DNA of 12,082 nucleotides, from positions 1 through 12,082 of the forward strand of contig DRQV01000048.1 in the NCBI GenBank assembly GCA_011371325.1. The letters are read 5' to 3'. Below the pieces are notes generated by a model. The model had not been told where the DNA came from. It ran no database searches and saw nothing but the letters and a program-made list of their open reading frames with translations. Made by a program: the position numbers and the translations under genes. This stretch comes from Thioploca sp. (GTDB lineage Bacteria > Pseudomonadota > Gammaproteobacteria > Beggiatoales > Beggiatoaceae). Positions 1 to 6,223 of the stretch are shown piece after piece; position 1 is the first letter of the stretch, and each line of letters opens with the position of its first letter.

Positions 1-1
1 A

Positions 2-31
2 GAAAAATGGTTGCTAGAACGCTTTAGTTAA
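2..31 (+). CDS. 3' end of an unidentified CDS (partial)
   Basis: Frame 2 reads EKWLLERFS followed by TAA at 29-31, a plausible charged, hydrophobic C-terminal end of a gene that begins left of the window. The other two forward frames also end early (TAG at 25-27 and at 15-17), so the choice of frame rests only on how protein-like the ten codons look. Too short to assign a family. It would lie in the same direction as the SCO gene, about 180 bases upstream of it. Confidence 0.3.
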   Translation, partial: EKWLLERFS

Positions 32-47
32 GCTAAAGATCATTCAT

Positions 48-64
48 GGTGGGCTAGGCTCACC
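48..64. repeat. Small GC-rich hairpin downstream of the partial CDS
   Basis: Seven base pairs (GGTGGGC at 48-54 with GCTCACC at 58-64, one G-U pair) close a three-base TAG loop; T47-A65 adds an eighth pair. It stands out because the surrounding DNA is very AT-rich. No T-run follows on the plus strand, so an intrinsic terminator is not well supported. It may instead be a degenerate copy of a dispersed GGTGGGC-type palindromic repeat, which is inference. A weaker AT hairpin (22-27 with 33-38) lies just before it over the stop codon. Confidence 0.4.
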
Positions 65-212
65 AATTAAACTACTAGTAAATGCGAATTAATCTCAGTT
101 CACCAAATGCAATCCACCCTTTAACTCTGCATAATTTTCAATTACATTAAATACTAATTGAATACAAAAATAGATTTTTTCCCTTCGCTAAATTACCTAA
201 AATTATTTTCTT

Positions 213-983
213 ATGCAGCAATTATTAACCAGCTTATTTTTTTTAATCAGCATAGTATACGCAGCAGAACCAACAGATTTTGATTATAAAGCCACTTTAA
301 AATATAGCCAAGATGCTATTGGTAATACTATTGGTGACTATATCCTAATCGATAGCAATGAACAACCATTTGTATTAAAACGTAATAAACCATTCGTATT
401 AAGTTTAGTTTATACCAGTTGTTATTATACCTGTCCCATGACCACCCGTAATTTGGCAAGAGTGATAAAAATTGCTAGAGAGGCTCTTGGGTATGATAGT
501 TTTGATGTAATAACTATAGGTTTTGATACCAAGTTAGATAATCCAAAAACTATGCGTTATTTTGCAAATCAACAAGGTATTAAAGATATAAATAATTGGT
601 ATTACTTAAGCTCTGATAAAAATACTATTGATGCTCTGCTTAAAGACTTAGGTTTTAGGTTTTACCCTTCACCACGTGGTTATGATCATATAGTACAAGC
701 CTCTATAATTGATAGAAATGGTAAAGTTTATCGGCAAATATATGGTGAAGTATTTGATACTCCATTATTAGTAGAACCACTCAAACAATTAATACTCGGT
801 CAATCCAAACCGAATCAACCATTTCTAGAAGGCTTACTTAGTAAAGTACGATTTTTCTGTACTACATACGATCCAAATTCAGACAACTATTATTTTGACT
901 ATTCATTATTTATTGGTATGTTCATCGGTGCAGGGATTATTTTATTAATTATTTTATTTTTAATTAAAGAGTTAAAAAAATAA
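213..983 (+). CDS. SCO1/SenC-type copper chaperone, C-terminally membrane-anchored
   Basis: A thioredoxin-fold SCO1/SenC protein, a family that carries copper to the CuA site of cytochrome c oxidase or reduces that site on the periplasmic side. Residues 1-17 form a signal peptide (hydrophobic core, then YAA before E19). The metal-binding CxxxC is C70-YYT-C74-P, and the conserved distal histidine is H159 in YDHIVQASIID. A second motif, FFCTTYDP, carries C216; it is followed by a C-terminal membrane helix at about 231-251 and a lysine-rich end. So the protein is anchored at its C-terminus rather than only at its N-terminus as in classical Sco1. This variant, with a CxxYDP tail, is known in proteobacteria. 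The 256-residue length fits. No good Shine-Dalgarno precedes the ATG, but the signal peptide starts here. No oxidase gene is in the window. The stop is 24 bases from the convergent next gene. Confidence 0.9.
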   Translation: MQQLLTSLFFLISIVYAAEPTDFDYKATLKYSQDAIGNTIGDYILIDSNEQPFVLKRNKPFVLSLVYTSCYYTCPMTTRNLARVIKIAREALGYDSFDVITIGFDTKLDNPKTMRYFANQQGIKDINNWYYLSSDKNTIDALLKDLGFRFYPSPRGYDHIVQASIIDRNGKVYRQIYGEVFDTPLLVEPLKQLILGQSKPNQPFLEGLLSKVRFFCTTYDPNSDNYYFDYSLFIGMFIGAGIILLIILFLIKELKK

Positions 984-1007
984 TATCCGTGAAAATTTAT
1001 CTAAATA

Positions 1008-2081
1008 CTATTTAATTTTTTCAGAGACCTGTTTTTTTAAATCATTCAATTCAGGGTCATTATAAGAAACCTTCAAACCTCTTTCTAACCAAGTCATACT
1101 GCCTTTATAACGACCTTGTTTATATTTACGCAAAGCTAATTTATAATATTTTTTTACAATTGTTTTTAATCCTGTTTTAGCTTTAATATTATCAGGAGCG
1201 ATTGTTAGAATATATTTAAAAGTATCAACAGCATTGTTATCTTTTGGAGTTGAATATTGTTGTTTAGCCATCTGTTTTTTAGCTTTAGCTAATAACTTAT
1301 TGATAATATTAGTTAATAACTGTTTAGTTTTAAGGTTATCCGGTGCAACTTTAAAAAGTTCTTGATAGATAATATAAGCATTATTTATCAACTTATCATT
1401 ATTCAACTGGATTTTAGCACGTTCATCAAGTTTTGTAATAATAAGATTTAATAAACCATTAGTATCTTTATGGTTGGGAGCAATCTTTGCAAGTTTTTGA
1501 TACATTTTATAAGCACTATTACGCCCATTAAATTTAGTTGTCAAACGATTTTTATTAATAAAATTTTTTCCTTGTGTAAAATACCAAGCTACAATATTAT
1601 CTAATACTTTCTGTGCTTGTTGAGGATATTCTTTTAATATAATTTGATAAGTTTCATAAGCATTATTGCCTTTGGGCGAAGTTAAACGTTTCATAGCAAT
1701 TTGCTTATTAGCTTTATTTAATAAAGTTTCTAAATGTGTATTTTGAATATCAATTATTGGTTTAACTTCTGATTTTACAGGTAATTGTATTGTAACTGGC
1801 ATCAAATTAATTTGAGATGTTTCAGCAGAATTATCTTTCAATAATTTATCTGAAATATCAATGGAATTAACATCTTGAATTGGAATATCTGATATTTTAT
1901 TAGGAACTGAAATTAGAGAAGTTTCTTGGTTAACAATTGAAGATTGCATACCAAAATAAATTCCACCACTGATAATGGCAACAATAACTAATATAGACAA
2001 CCATTTTGTAATAAAATATGAATTTTCAGTAATACGAACTCTTTTTCTAATAACTGGATCTACCGGTTGATTAATACGCAT
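1008..2081 (-). CDS. Membrane-anchored protein with about 47-residue TPR-like repeats
   Basis: A 357-residue protein of unassigned function. A short basic cytoplasmic head (residues 1-24) precedes one membrane helix at about 25-45. A low-complexity linker (about 46-115) leads to five repeat units starting near 119, 166, 218, 263 and 313. Full units follow the pattern RLTxPxxNNAxxTYxxILxxAPDN; the best copies are KRLTSPKGNNAYETYQIIL (131-149) and STPKDNNAVDTFKYILTIAP (277-296). The last unit (RYKGSMTWLERGL) is shorter and looks like an ordinary TPR. Such repeats form helical scaffolds for protein contacts. In related bacteria I associate this repeat with proteins that also carry Ser/Thr kinase or formylglycine-enzyme-like domains; none is present here. 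The start is supported by AGG 13 bases upstream of the ATG and by the promoter at 2197-2224. It converges on the SCO gene and is monocistronic. Confidence 0.8.
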   Translation of the reverse strand: MRINQPVDPVIRKRVRITENSYFITKWLSILVIVAIISGGIYFGMQSSIVNQETSLISVPNKISDIPIQDVNSIDISDKLLKDNSAETSQINLMPVTIQLPVKSEVKPIIDIQNTHLETLLNKANKQIAMKRLTSPKGNNAYETYQIILKEYPQQAQKVLDNIVAWYFTQGKNFINKNRLTTKFNGRNSAYKMYQKLAKIAPNHKDTNGLLNLIITKLDERAKIQLNNDKLINNAYIIYQELFKVAPDNLKTKQLLTNIINKLLAKAKKQMAKQQYSTPKDNNAVDTFKYILTIAPDNIKAKTGLKTIVKKYYKLALRKYKQGRYKGSMTWLERGLKVSYNDPELNDLKKQVSEKIK

Positions 2082-2196
2082 ATTTTAAAATACCTAAGAT
2101 AAATTAATAAAGATTTTTTAGAAAAATTTAGATAGATTTATGGATAAACTATATCTTCAAGGTAAAAAATCATCCAAATTTTTTATAAAACTGTTG

Positions 2197-2224
2197 ATTA
2201 TAAAAAATAGCATTCTGTTGTCAA
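2197..2224 (-). promoter_or_regulatory. Sigma-70 promoter for the minus-strand repeat protein
   Basis: Read on the minus strand, a perfect TTGACA (2224-2219) is followed after 16 bases by a perfect TATAAT (2202-2197). The predicted RNA start is near 2190, giving a 5' leader of roughly 110 bases before the ATG at 2081. Spacing one base below the optimum is well tolerated. Such an exact match can arise by chance in AT-rich DNA, but its position and orientation in a divergent intergenic region fit. Confidence 0.65.
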
Positions 2225-2246
2225 TTATAGTTTGCTAATCAACCTG

Positions 2247-2252
2247 TATAAT
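2247..2252 (+). promoter_or_regulatory. Candidate -10 element for the DUF1015 gene
   Basis: A perfect TATAAT lies 54 bases before the chosen start codon at 2307. The only TTG-type -35 (TTGTCA, 2218-2223) is 23 bases away, which is too far, so the call rests on the -10 alone. It lies within about 25 bases of the opposing promoter at 2197-2224, so the two divergent promoters would be nearly back to back and might influence each other. Confidence 0.3.
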
Positions 2253-2306
2253 TATATTTAAATCATGACAGGCAATTTAGTTAAATTTTACATTAAGGAA
2301 TCATAT

Positions 2307-3536
2307 ATGCCACTAATTCGTAGCTTTGCTGGTTTGCGTCCCAAACATGCTATTGATGTAATTGCACCACCTTATGATGTTCTCAATACTGAGGAAGCAC
2401 GATTACGTGCCAAAGGTCATCCTTGGAGCTTTTTACATATTTCTAAACCAGAAATAGATTTACCAGTTGATACTGATCCTCACAGTCCTATAGTTTATGC
2501 TAAAGGTAAGGAAAATTTACATAAAATGTTAGCTGCTGAAATTCTCCAACAAGATGCTCAACCTTGTTATTATTTATATAGTTTGACTATGGATGATCAT
2601 TATCAAATAGGTTTAGTAGCTGCTGCTAATGTAACTGACTACAATAATAATCGAATCCGTAAACATGAATTAACTCGTCCTGATAAAGAAGATGATAGAG
2701 TACAACAAATTGACGCTCTGAATACTCAAACAGGTCCTGTTTTTCTCACTTATAAGCATCATCCAGATATAGACAAGCTAGTTAATAATTTGGTAAAACA
2801 ACCGCCAGAAGTACAAGTAACAGCTGATGATGGTGTTATTCATACTTTATGGATAGTTAATGATTTAGAACATATTAAAACTATTACTACTACTTTTGAT
2901 AATATGGATTGCCTATATATCGCTGATGGCCATCATCGTTCTGCGGCGGCTTCACGTGTAGCAGCTAAACGACAAGCAGATAATCCACAGCATACTGGCG
3001 AAGAGGCTTATAACTATTTTCTTACTGTAATTTTTCCTGATAACCAAATGCAAATTCTTGCTTATAATAGGGTAATTAAAGATTTAAACGGTTTGACATC
3101 TGAACAATTTCTACACCAACTAGCCAATAGTTTCATAGTTATACCAAGTGATTCTGCTGTTAAACCACAACAAAATGGTGAATTTGGTATGTACCTTGAT
3201 AGAAAATGGTATAAACTAGTCATCCATCCTGATAAAGTTCTTAATGATCCAGTCGCTAGTCTTGATGTAAGTTTATTAACTGATAATATTTTTCAACCAA
3301 TATTAAATATCACAGACTTACGGCGCGACAAACGAATCGATTTTGTAGGTGGGATTCGTGGTTTATCAGAACTAGAAAAAAGAGTTAATAGTAATGAAAT
3401 GCAAGTTGCCTTTTCTTTATATCCTACTAGTATGAAACAGTTAATGTTGGTTGCTGATGCCGAAAAAATTATGCCTCCCAAATCAACTTGGTTTGAACCA
3501 AAATTAGCCGATGGAATTGTGTCTCATTTATTATAA
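2307..3536 (+). CDS. DUF1015 family protein
   Basis: A 409-residue soluble protein of the DUF1015 family, whose biochemical role I cannot state. Family landmarks are all visible: SFAGLRP at 6-12, APPYDV at 20-25, RKHELTRPDKEDDR at 118-131, IADGHHRSAAA at 205-215 and the C-terminal MPPKSTWFEPK at 389-399. In many genomes this family sits next to serine-biosynthesis genes (serC/serA) and has been suggested to relate to the ParB-like/serine kinase fold. No such neighbour is present here. The start is set at 2307, not the upstream in-frame ATG at 2265. TAAGGAA at 2294-2300 gives a strong ribosome binding site six bases before 2307, and family members begin with MxxIxxFxGLRP. The extra 14 upstream residues (GNLVKFYIKESY) match nothing. 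Full length; the following gene is 123 bases away. Confidence 0.88.
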   Translation: MPLIRSFAGLRPKHAIDVIAPPYDVLNTEEARLRAKGHPWSFLHISKPEIDLPVDTDPHSPIVYAKGKENLHKMLAAEILQQDAQPCYYLYSLTMDDHYQIGLVAAANVTDYNNNRIRKHELTRPDKEDDRVQQIDALNTQTGPVFLTYKHHPDIDKLVNNLVKQPPEVQVTADDGVIHTLWIVNDLEHIKTITTTFDNMDCLYIADGHHRSAAASRVAAKRQADNPQHTGEEAYNYFLTVIFPDNQMQILAYNRVIKDLNGLTSEQFLHQLANSFIVIPSDSAVKPQQNGEFGMYLDRKWYKLVIHPDKVLNDPVASLDVSLLTDNIFQPILNITDLRRDKRIDFVGGIRGLSELEKRVNSNEMQVAFSLYPTSMKQLMLVADAEKIMPPKSTWFEPKLADGIVSHLL

Positions 3537-3659
3537 TATTTACTATTGAATTCCTATGAACAATTATATTACGATTTATAATTCAATTTCAAGCCAAATT
3601 GTGAATAAGGATTTTTTTGAAATCGACTTAAAATTCACCTCAAATTGATTAATTACATC

Positions 3660-4448
3660 ATGGAAACTGTGAACCTATTTACTATTATTGCAATTTTTTT
3701 CTATATCTTAGCTTCATTTACCAAAATTTACCAGACTATGTCTAAATATTTAATATTATTATTTGGAGGGTTGGCAGTTATTTTTCATGCGTTGATATTA
3801 CAACAAAGTATACTTACTCCAACCGGTTTAAATTTAGGTTTTTTTAACGCAGCTTCCATGATGGCTTGGGTAATTTCAATATTGTTATTACTAAGCATTT
3901 TACGTCAACCAGTGGAAAACTTAATTATTATATTATTTCCAATAGCTGCGTTCACTATAGGATTGGAAAGTTATTTTACCACTGAAAGAATTTTACCAAT
4001 TAATACCGAATTTGGAGTTACTTTACATGTTTTATTATCCGTAATAGCTTATAGTTTATTAACTATTTCTGCTATACAAGCTTTATTTTTAGCTTTGCAA
4101 GATTATAATTTGCACCGAAAACATCCAGGTTGGGTATTAAAAAAACTACCACCATTACAAATTATGGAATCCTTATTATTTCAAATGATTGGTATTGGTT
4201 TCATATTTTTAAGCTTAAGCTTGTTAAGTGGTATATTTTTTTTACAAAATATCTTTGACCAACATTTAGTCCATAAAACTATTTTATCAATCACTGCTTG
4301 GTGCGTATTTGCAATATTATTATGGGGACATTGGAATTATGGCTGGCGAGGTAAAATAGTAATTCGTTGGACTATTAGTGGTTTTACAGTACTAATGCTC
4401 GCATATTTTGGAAGTAAAATGGTATTGGAATTAATTTTAAAACATTAA
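3660..4448 (+). CDS. ypjD: YpjD/CcsA-like cytochrome c assembly membrane protein
   Basis: A 262-residue integral membrane protein of the cytochrome c assembly (CcsA/CcmC-like) family, YpjD branch. About eight hydrophobic helices cover most of it (for example 4-23, 29-46, 64-81, 87-101, 121-146, 172-195, 205-223, 234-258). Family signatures are LPPLQIMESLLFQMIGIGF (163-181), LVHKTILSITAW (203-214), GWRGK (228-232) and LAYFGSKMVLELIL (247-260). H123 and H205 lie at membrane-helix positions suited to haem ligation or handling. The tryptophan-rich WWD haem motif of full CcsA is not visible, as in other YpjD proteins. A TTG at 3645 is in frame but adds only INYI and has no ribosome binding site; the ATG at 3660 starts at the usual family position. 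In enterobacteria ypjD sits beside ffh; ffh is not here. Its exact substrate is unproven family-wide. Confidence 0.85.
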   Translation: METVNLFTIIAIFFYILASFTKIYQTMSKYLILLFGGLAVIFHALILQQSILTPTGLNLGFFNAASMMAWVISILLLLSILRQPVENLIIILFPIAAFTIGLESYFTTERILPINTEFGVTLHVLLSVIAYSLLTISAIQALFLALQDYNLHRKHPGWVLKKLPPLQIMESLLFQMIGIGFIFLSLSLLSGIFFLQNIFDQHLVHKTILSITAWCVFAILLWGHWNYGWRGKIVIRWTISGFTVLMLAYFGSKMVLELILKH

Positions 4449-4759
4449 AATGATCACTGATTTTGAAAATATTTGTTGATCTATCGAAAAGATTTTCTGG
4501 CTAAAAAAATCCCAAATTCTGTCCAGTTACAAGAACTTTATTTGATTATTCTAATATTTAATGTGTCTTAGTTACAGCATCAGCTTTCGCAGTATTATTA
4601 TTCAGGATATAACCCTAACTTGCTTTCCGGAGAAGTCATATGTTTCTACATTTAGAAAACGTTAGAATCTCATCTAAAAATTTACTTCAAAAAAGTTTAA
4701 AGATAATAATTTTAAAATTATCAGCTAAGTGATTAATCTAAATATTAAGGAACAATTCA
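4449..4759. other. 311-base gap between ypjD and the DUF3108 gene
   Basis: Mostly noncoding and AT-rich. Just after ypjD, GATTTT (4491-4496) can pair with AAAATC (4506-4511), too weak to call a terminator. Bases 4561-4640 are less AT-rich than the rest; none of the three forward frames there gives a recognisable protein. A well-placed GGAG at 4629-4632 leads to the small ORF at 4640-4732. An AT palindrome (GATAAT 4702-4707, ATTATC 4717-4722) lies inside that ORF. The end holds the ribosome binding site AAGGAA (4747-4752) of the next gene. No tRNA or known RNA element is recognisable. It may include remains of a decayed gene, but I found no homology to support that. Confidence 0.5.
4640..4732 (+). 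CDS. Possible 30-residue basic small protein or leader peptide
   Basis: ATG at 4640 is preceded by GGAG (4629-4632) with a seven-base spacer, one of the best ribosome binding sites in this window. The ORF runs 30 codons to TGA at 4730-4732. The peptide begins MFLHLENVRISS, is lysine-rich and ends KIIILKLSAK; the C-terminal half could be an amphipathic helix. TGA is the stop, unlike the annotated genes, which almost all use TAA. It ends 27 bases before the DUF3108 ATG, so it could be the first gene of that operon or a translated leader. I recognise no family. The ribosome binding site could be chance, so confidence is low. Confidence 0.3.
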   Translation: MFLHLENVRISSKNLLQKSLKIIILKLSAK

Positions 4760-5455
4760 ATGCAACAAATAATTATTATTTTATTAATTTTATCTAGCGA
4801 TTTATGGGCTGAAAATAATTTTCCTCCTCCATTTACTGCTGGATATTCATTATACGCAAAAGGAATTCCGGTTGGTAAAGGAACTCGTACTCTGAGTGTT
4901 GGAAAAGATGGTAAGTTTGAATTTGAAAGTATAGCTAAAACTACTGGTTTAGTTGCTTTTTTTAAAGATATTGGTATTAAAGAACGTAGTATATTTCTTA
5001 AAAAAGATGATAAAATCAGGCCGTTAGAATATATTTATTATCAAACTGGTAAAAAATCTCGACTAACAATAGTTCTATTTGATTGGTTACGAAATATAGC
5101 GACTAATAAATTTAAAGGTCAAACTCATAGTATAAAGTTAGAAGAGAATACTTTAGACAGATTGCTATATCAAGTAGTATTAATGCAGGAATTACAACAG
5201 GGTAAACGAGAATTACAATATAAAGTTATTAATAAAGGCAAAATTAGTATTTATACTCCTAAATTTCTTGGTAAAGAGTCTATTGATACTGGTATGGGAA
5301 CGTTTGAAACTTTAAAATATGAACGAGTATCAAGTAAACGCCGAACAACCTTATGGTGTGCCTCAAAATTACATTACTTACCAGTGCAAGTTGAACATAT
5401 TGAAAAAAATGGAGATGTATTTAGTATGTTATTACAATGGGCAAAAGGATTATAA
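4760..5455 (+). CDS. DUF3108 family exported protein
   Basis: A 231-residue protein of the DUF3108 family, function unknown. Residues 1-17 form a signal peptide (poly-Ile/Leu core, cleavage likely after LWA), so it acts in the periplasm or outer membrane. No lipobox cysteine is present. Family landmarks follow in order: FTAGYSLYAKGIPVGKGTRT (25-44), a GLVAFF-type segment near 63, a Y-IYYQTGKKS stretch near 93-100, LFDW near 106, DRLLYQVVLMQEL near 133-145, GKESIDTGMGTF near 170-182, and a C-terminal TLWCASKLHYLPVQVEHIE. The predicted fold is mainly beta. AAGGAA at 4747-4752, seven bases before the ATG, supports the start. Its TAA stop shares one base with the ATG of murU (TAATG), so the two are translationally coupled. 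A role in envelope sugar or lipid handling would be inference from that linkage. Confidence 0.82.
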   Translation: MQQIIIILLILSSDLWAENNFPPPFTAGYSLYAKGIPVGKGTRTLSVGKDGKFEFESIAKTTGLVAFFKDIGIKERSIFLKKDDKIRPLEYIYYQTGKKSRLTIVLFDWLRNIATNKFKGQTHSIKLEENTLDRLLYQVVLMQELQQGKRELQYKVINKGKISIYTPKFLGKESIDTGMGTFETLKYERVSSKRRTTLWCASKLHYLPVQVEHIEKNGDVFSMLLQWAKGL

Positions 5456-6108
5456 TGAAAGCAATGATTCTTGCAGCTGGGCGTGGAGAAAGAATGCGGC
5501 CTTTGACAGATAAAATTCCAAAACCTTTATTAAAAGTAAAAGATAAATGCTTAATCGAATACCATTTGAATAATTTAGTTGTGGCTGGTTTCACTGAAAT
5601 AGTGATTAATCATGCGTATTTAGGTGAACAAATTGAGCAAACTTTGGGTGATGGCCGACGTTATGGAGCTAAAATATTCTATTCACCAGAAACTACTGCA
5701 CTAGAAACTGGTGGAGGAATCTTTCAGGCTTTGCCATTACTAGGTAATTCACCATTTTTAGTAGTAAATAGCGATATTTGGTGTGCTTATCCATTTGCTG
5801 ATCTAATTTGTATACCAGTTAAACTGGCTCATCTAATTTTGGTTGATAACCCCCCACATAACCCACATGGTGATTTCCATTTACAACAGCAACAAGTTTA
5901 TTCAACTGGTAATCCTTGTTTAACCTTTAGTGGTATTGGAATTTATCATCCTAATCTATTTAATAATTGTACTTCTAAACGTTTTTCTCTAGTTCCCTTA
6001 TTAATTAAAGCCATGCAACTTGATCAAGTTACAGGTGAATATTACCAAGGCCAATGGTTAGATATTGGAACTCCAAAACGTTTGCAACAATTAAATAAAT
6101 GCCTATAA
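5455..6108 (+). CDS. murU: N-acetylmuramate alpha-1-phosphate uridylyltransferase MurU
   Basis: A 217-residue sugar nucleotidyltransferase that converts MurNAc-1-phosphate and UTP to UDP-MurNAc in the anhydro-muropeptide recycling route that bypasses de novo MurA/MurB synthesis. Visible motifs: nucleotide-binding LAAGRGERMRPLT (6-18), PKPLL with K23, EIVINHAYLGEQI (48-60), ETGGGI (84-89), VNSDIW (104-109, with D107 as likely metal ligand), the family-specific DNPPHNPHGDF (131-141), FSGIGIYHP (158-166) and WLDIGTPKRL (201-210, with D203). These match the Pseudomonas MurU pattern better than RfbA or GlmU. The start is set at 5455 (MKAMILAAG), the canonical N-terminus. AAAAGGA at 5443-5449 supplies the ribosome binding site inside the DUF3108 gene. 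The in-frame ATG at 5437 adds only GKRII and is rejected. The kinase AmgK, which makes its substrate and is usually adjacent, is absent here. Confidence 0.9.
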   Translation: MKAMILAAGRGERMRPLTDKIPKPLLKVKDKCLIEYHLNNLVVAGFTEIVINHAYLGEQIEQTLGDGRRYGAKIFYSPETTALETGGGIFQALPLLGNSPFLVVNSDIWCAYPFADLICIPVKLAHLILVDNPPHNPHGDFHLQQQQVYSTGNPCLTFSGIGIYHPNLFNNCTSKRFSLVPLLIKAMQLDQVTGEYYQGQWLDIGTPKRLQQLNKCL

Positions 6109-6160
6109 CAGAAGTTTTCAAATTTAAAAATACGATAGCTTTAAACTCAACAAATAACTT

Positions 6161-6189
6161 GCAAATTAGTATTTTTTTTGCTAATCTGC
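6161..6189. repeat. Imperfect inverted repeat with T8 loop upstream of lysS
   Basis: GCAAATTAG (6161-6169) pairs with CTAATCTGC (6181-6189) in eight of nine positions (one A-C mismatch), around an 11-base loop containing eight T. It lies 53 bases after murU and 35 before lysS. The T-run falls in the loop rather than after the stem, so it is not a standard terminator on either strand. It might be part of a murU 3' end or lysS leader structure. Confidence 0.3.
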
Positions 6190-6223
6190 TTTCAATGATT
6201 AACTTATTAATATATAACTAAAA

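Noticed and set aside
2265..2306. Upstream ATG extending the DUF1015 protein by 14 residues
   Set aside because: No ribosome binding site at 2265, whereas TAAGGAA precedes 2307 and the family N-terminus begins there.
3572..3625. Terminator after the DUF1015 gene
   Set aside because: CAATTT/AAATTG (3584-3589, 3596-3601) with T7 at 3612-3618 is only six AT-rich pairs, and the T-run starts ten bases after the stem, too far.
4561..4668. 35-codon ORF from ATG at 4561
   Set aside because: No ribosome binding site and no recognisable sequence; it overlaps the better supported small ORF in another frame.
5437..5454. Upstream ATG for murU
   Set aside because: Adds six non-family residues; MKAMILAAG at 5455 is canonical and has AAAAGGA upstream.
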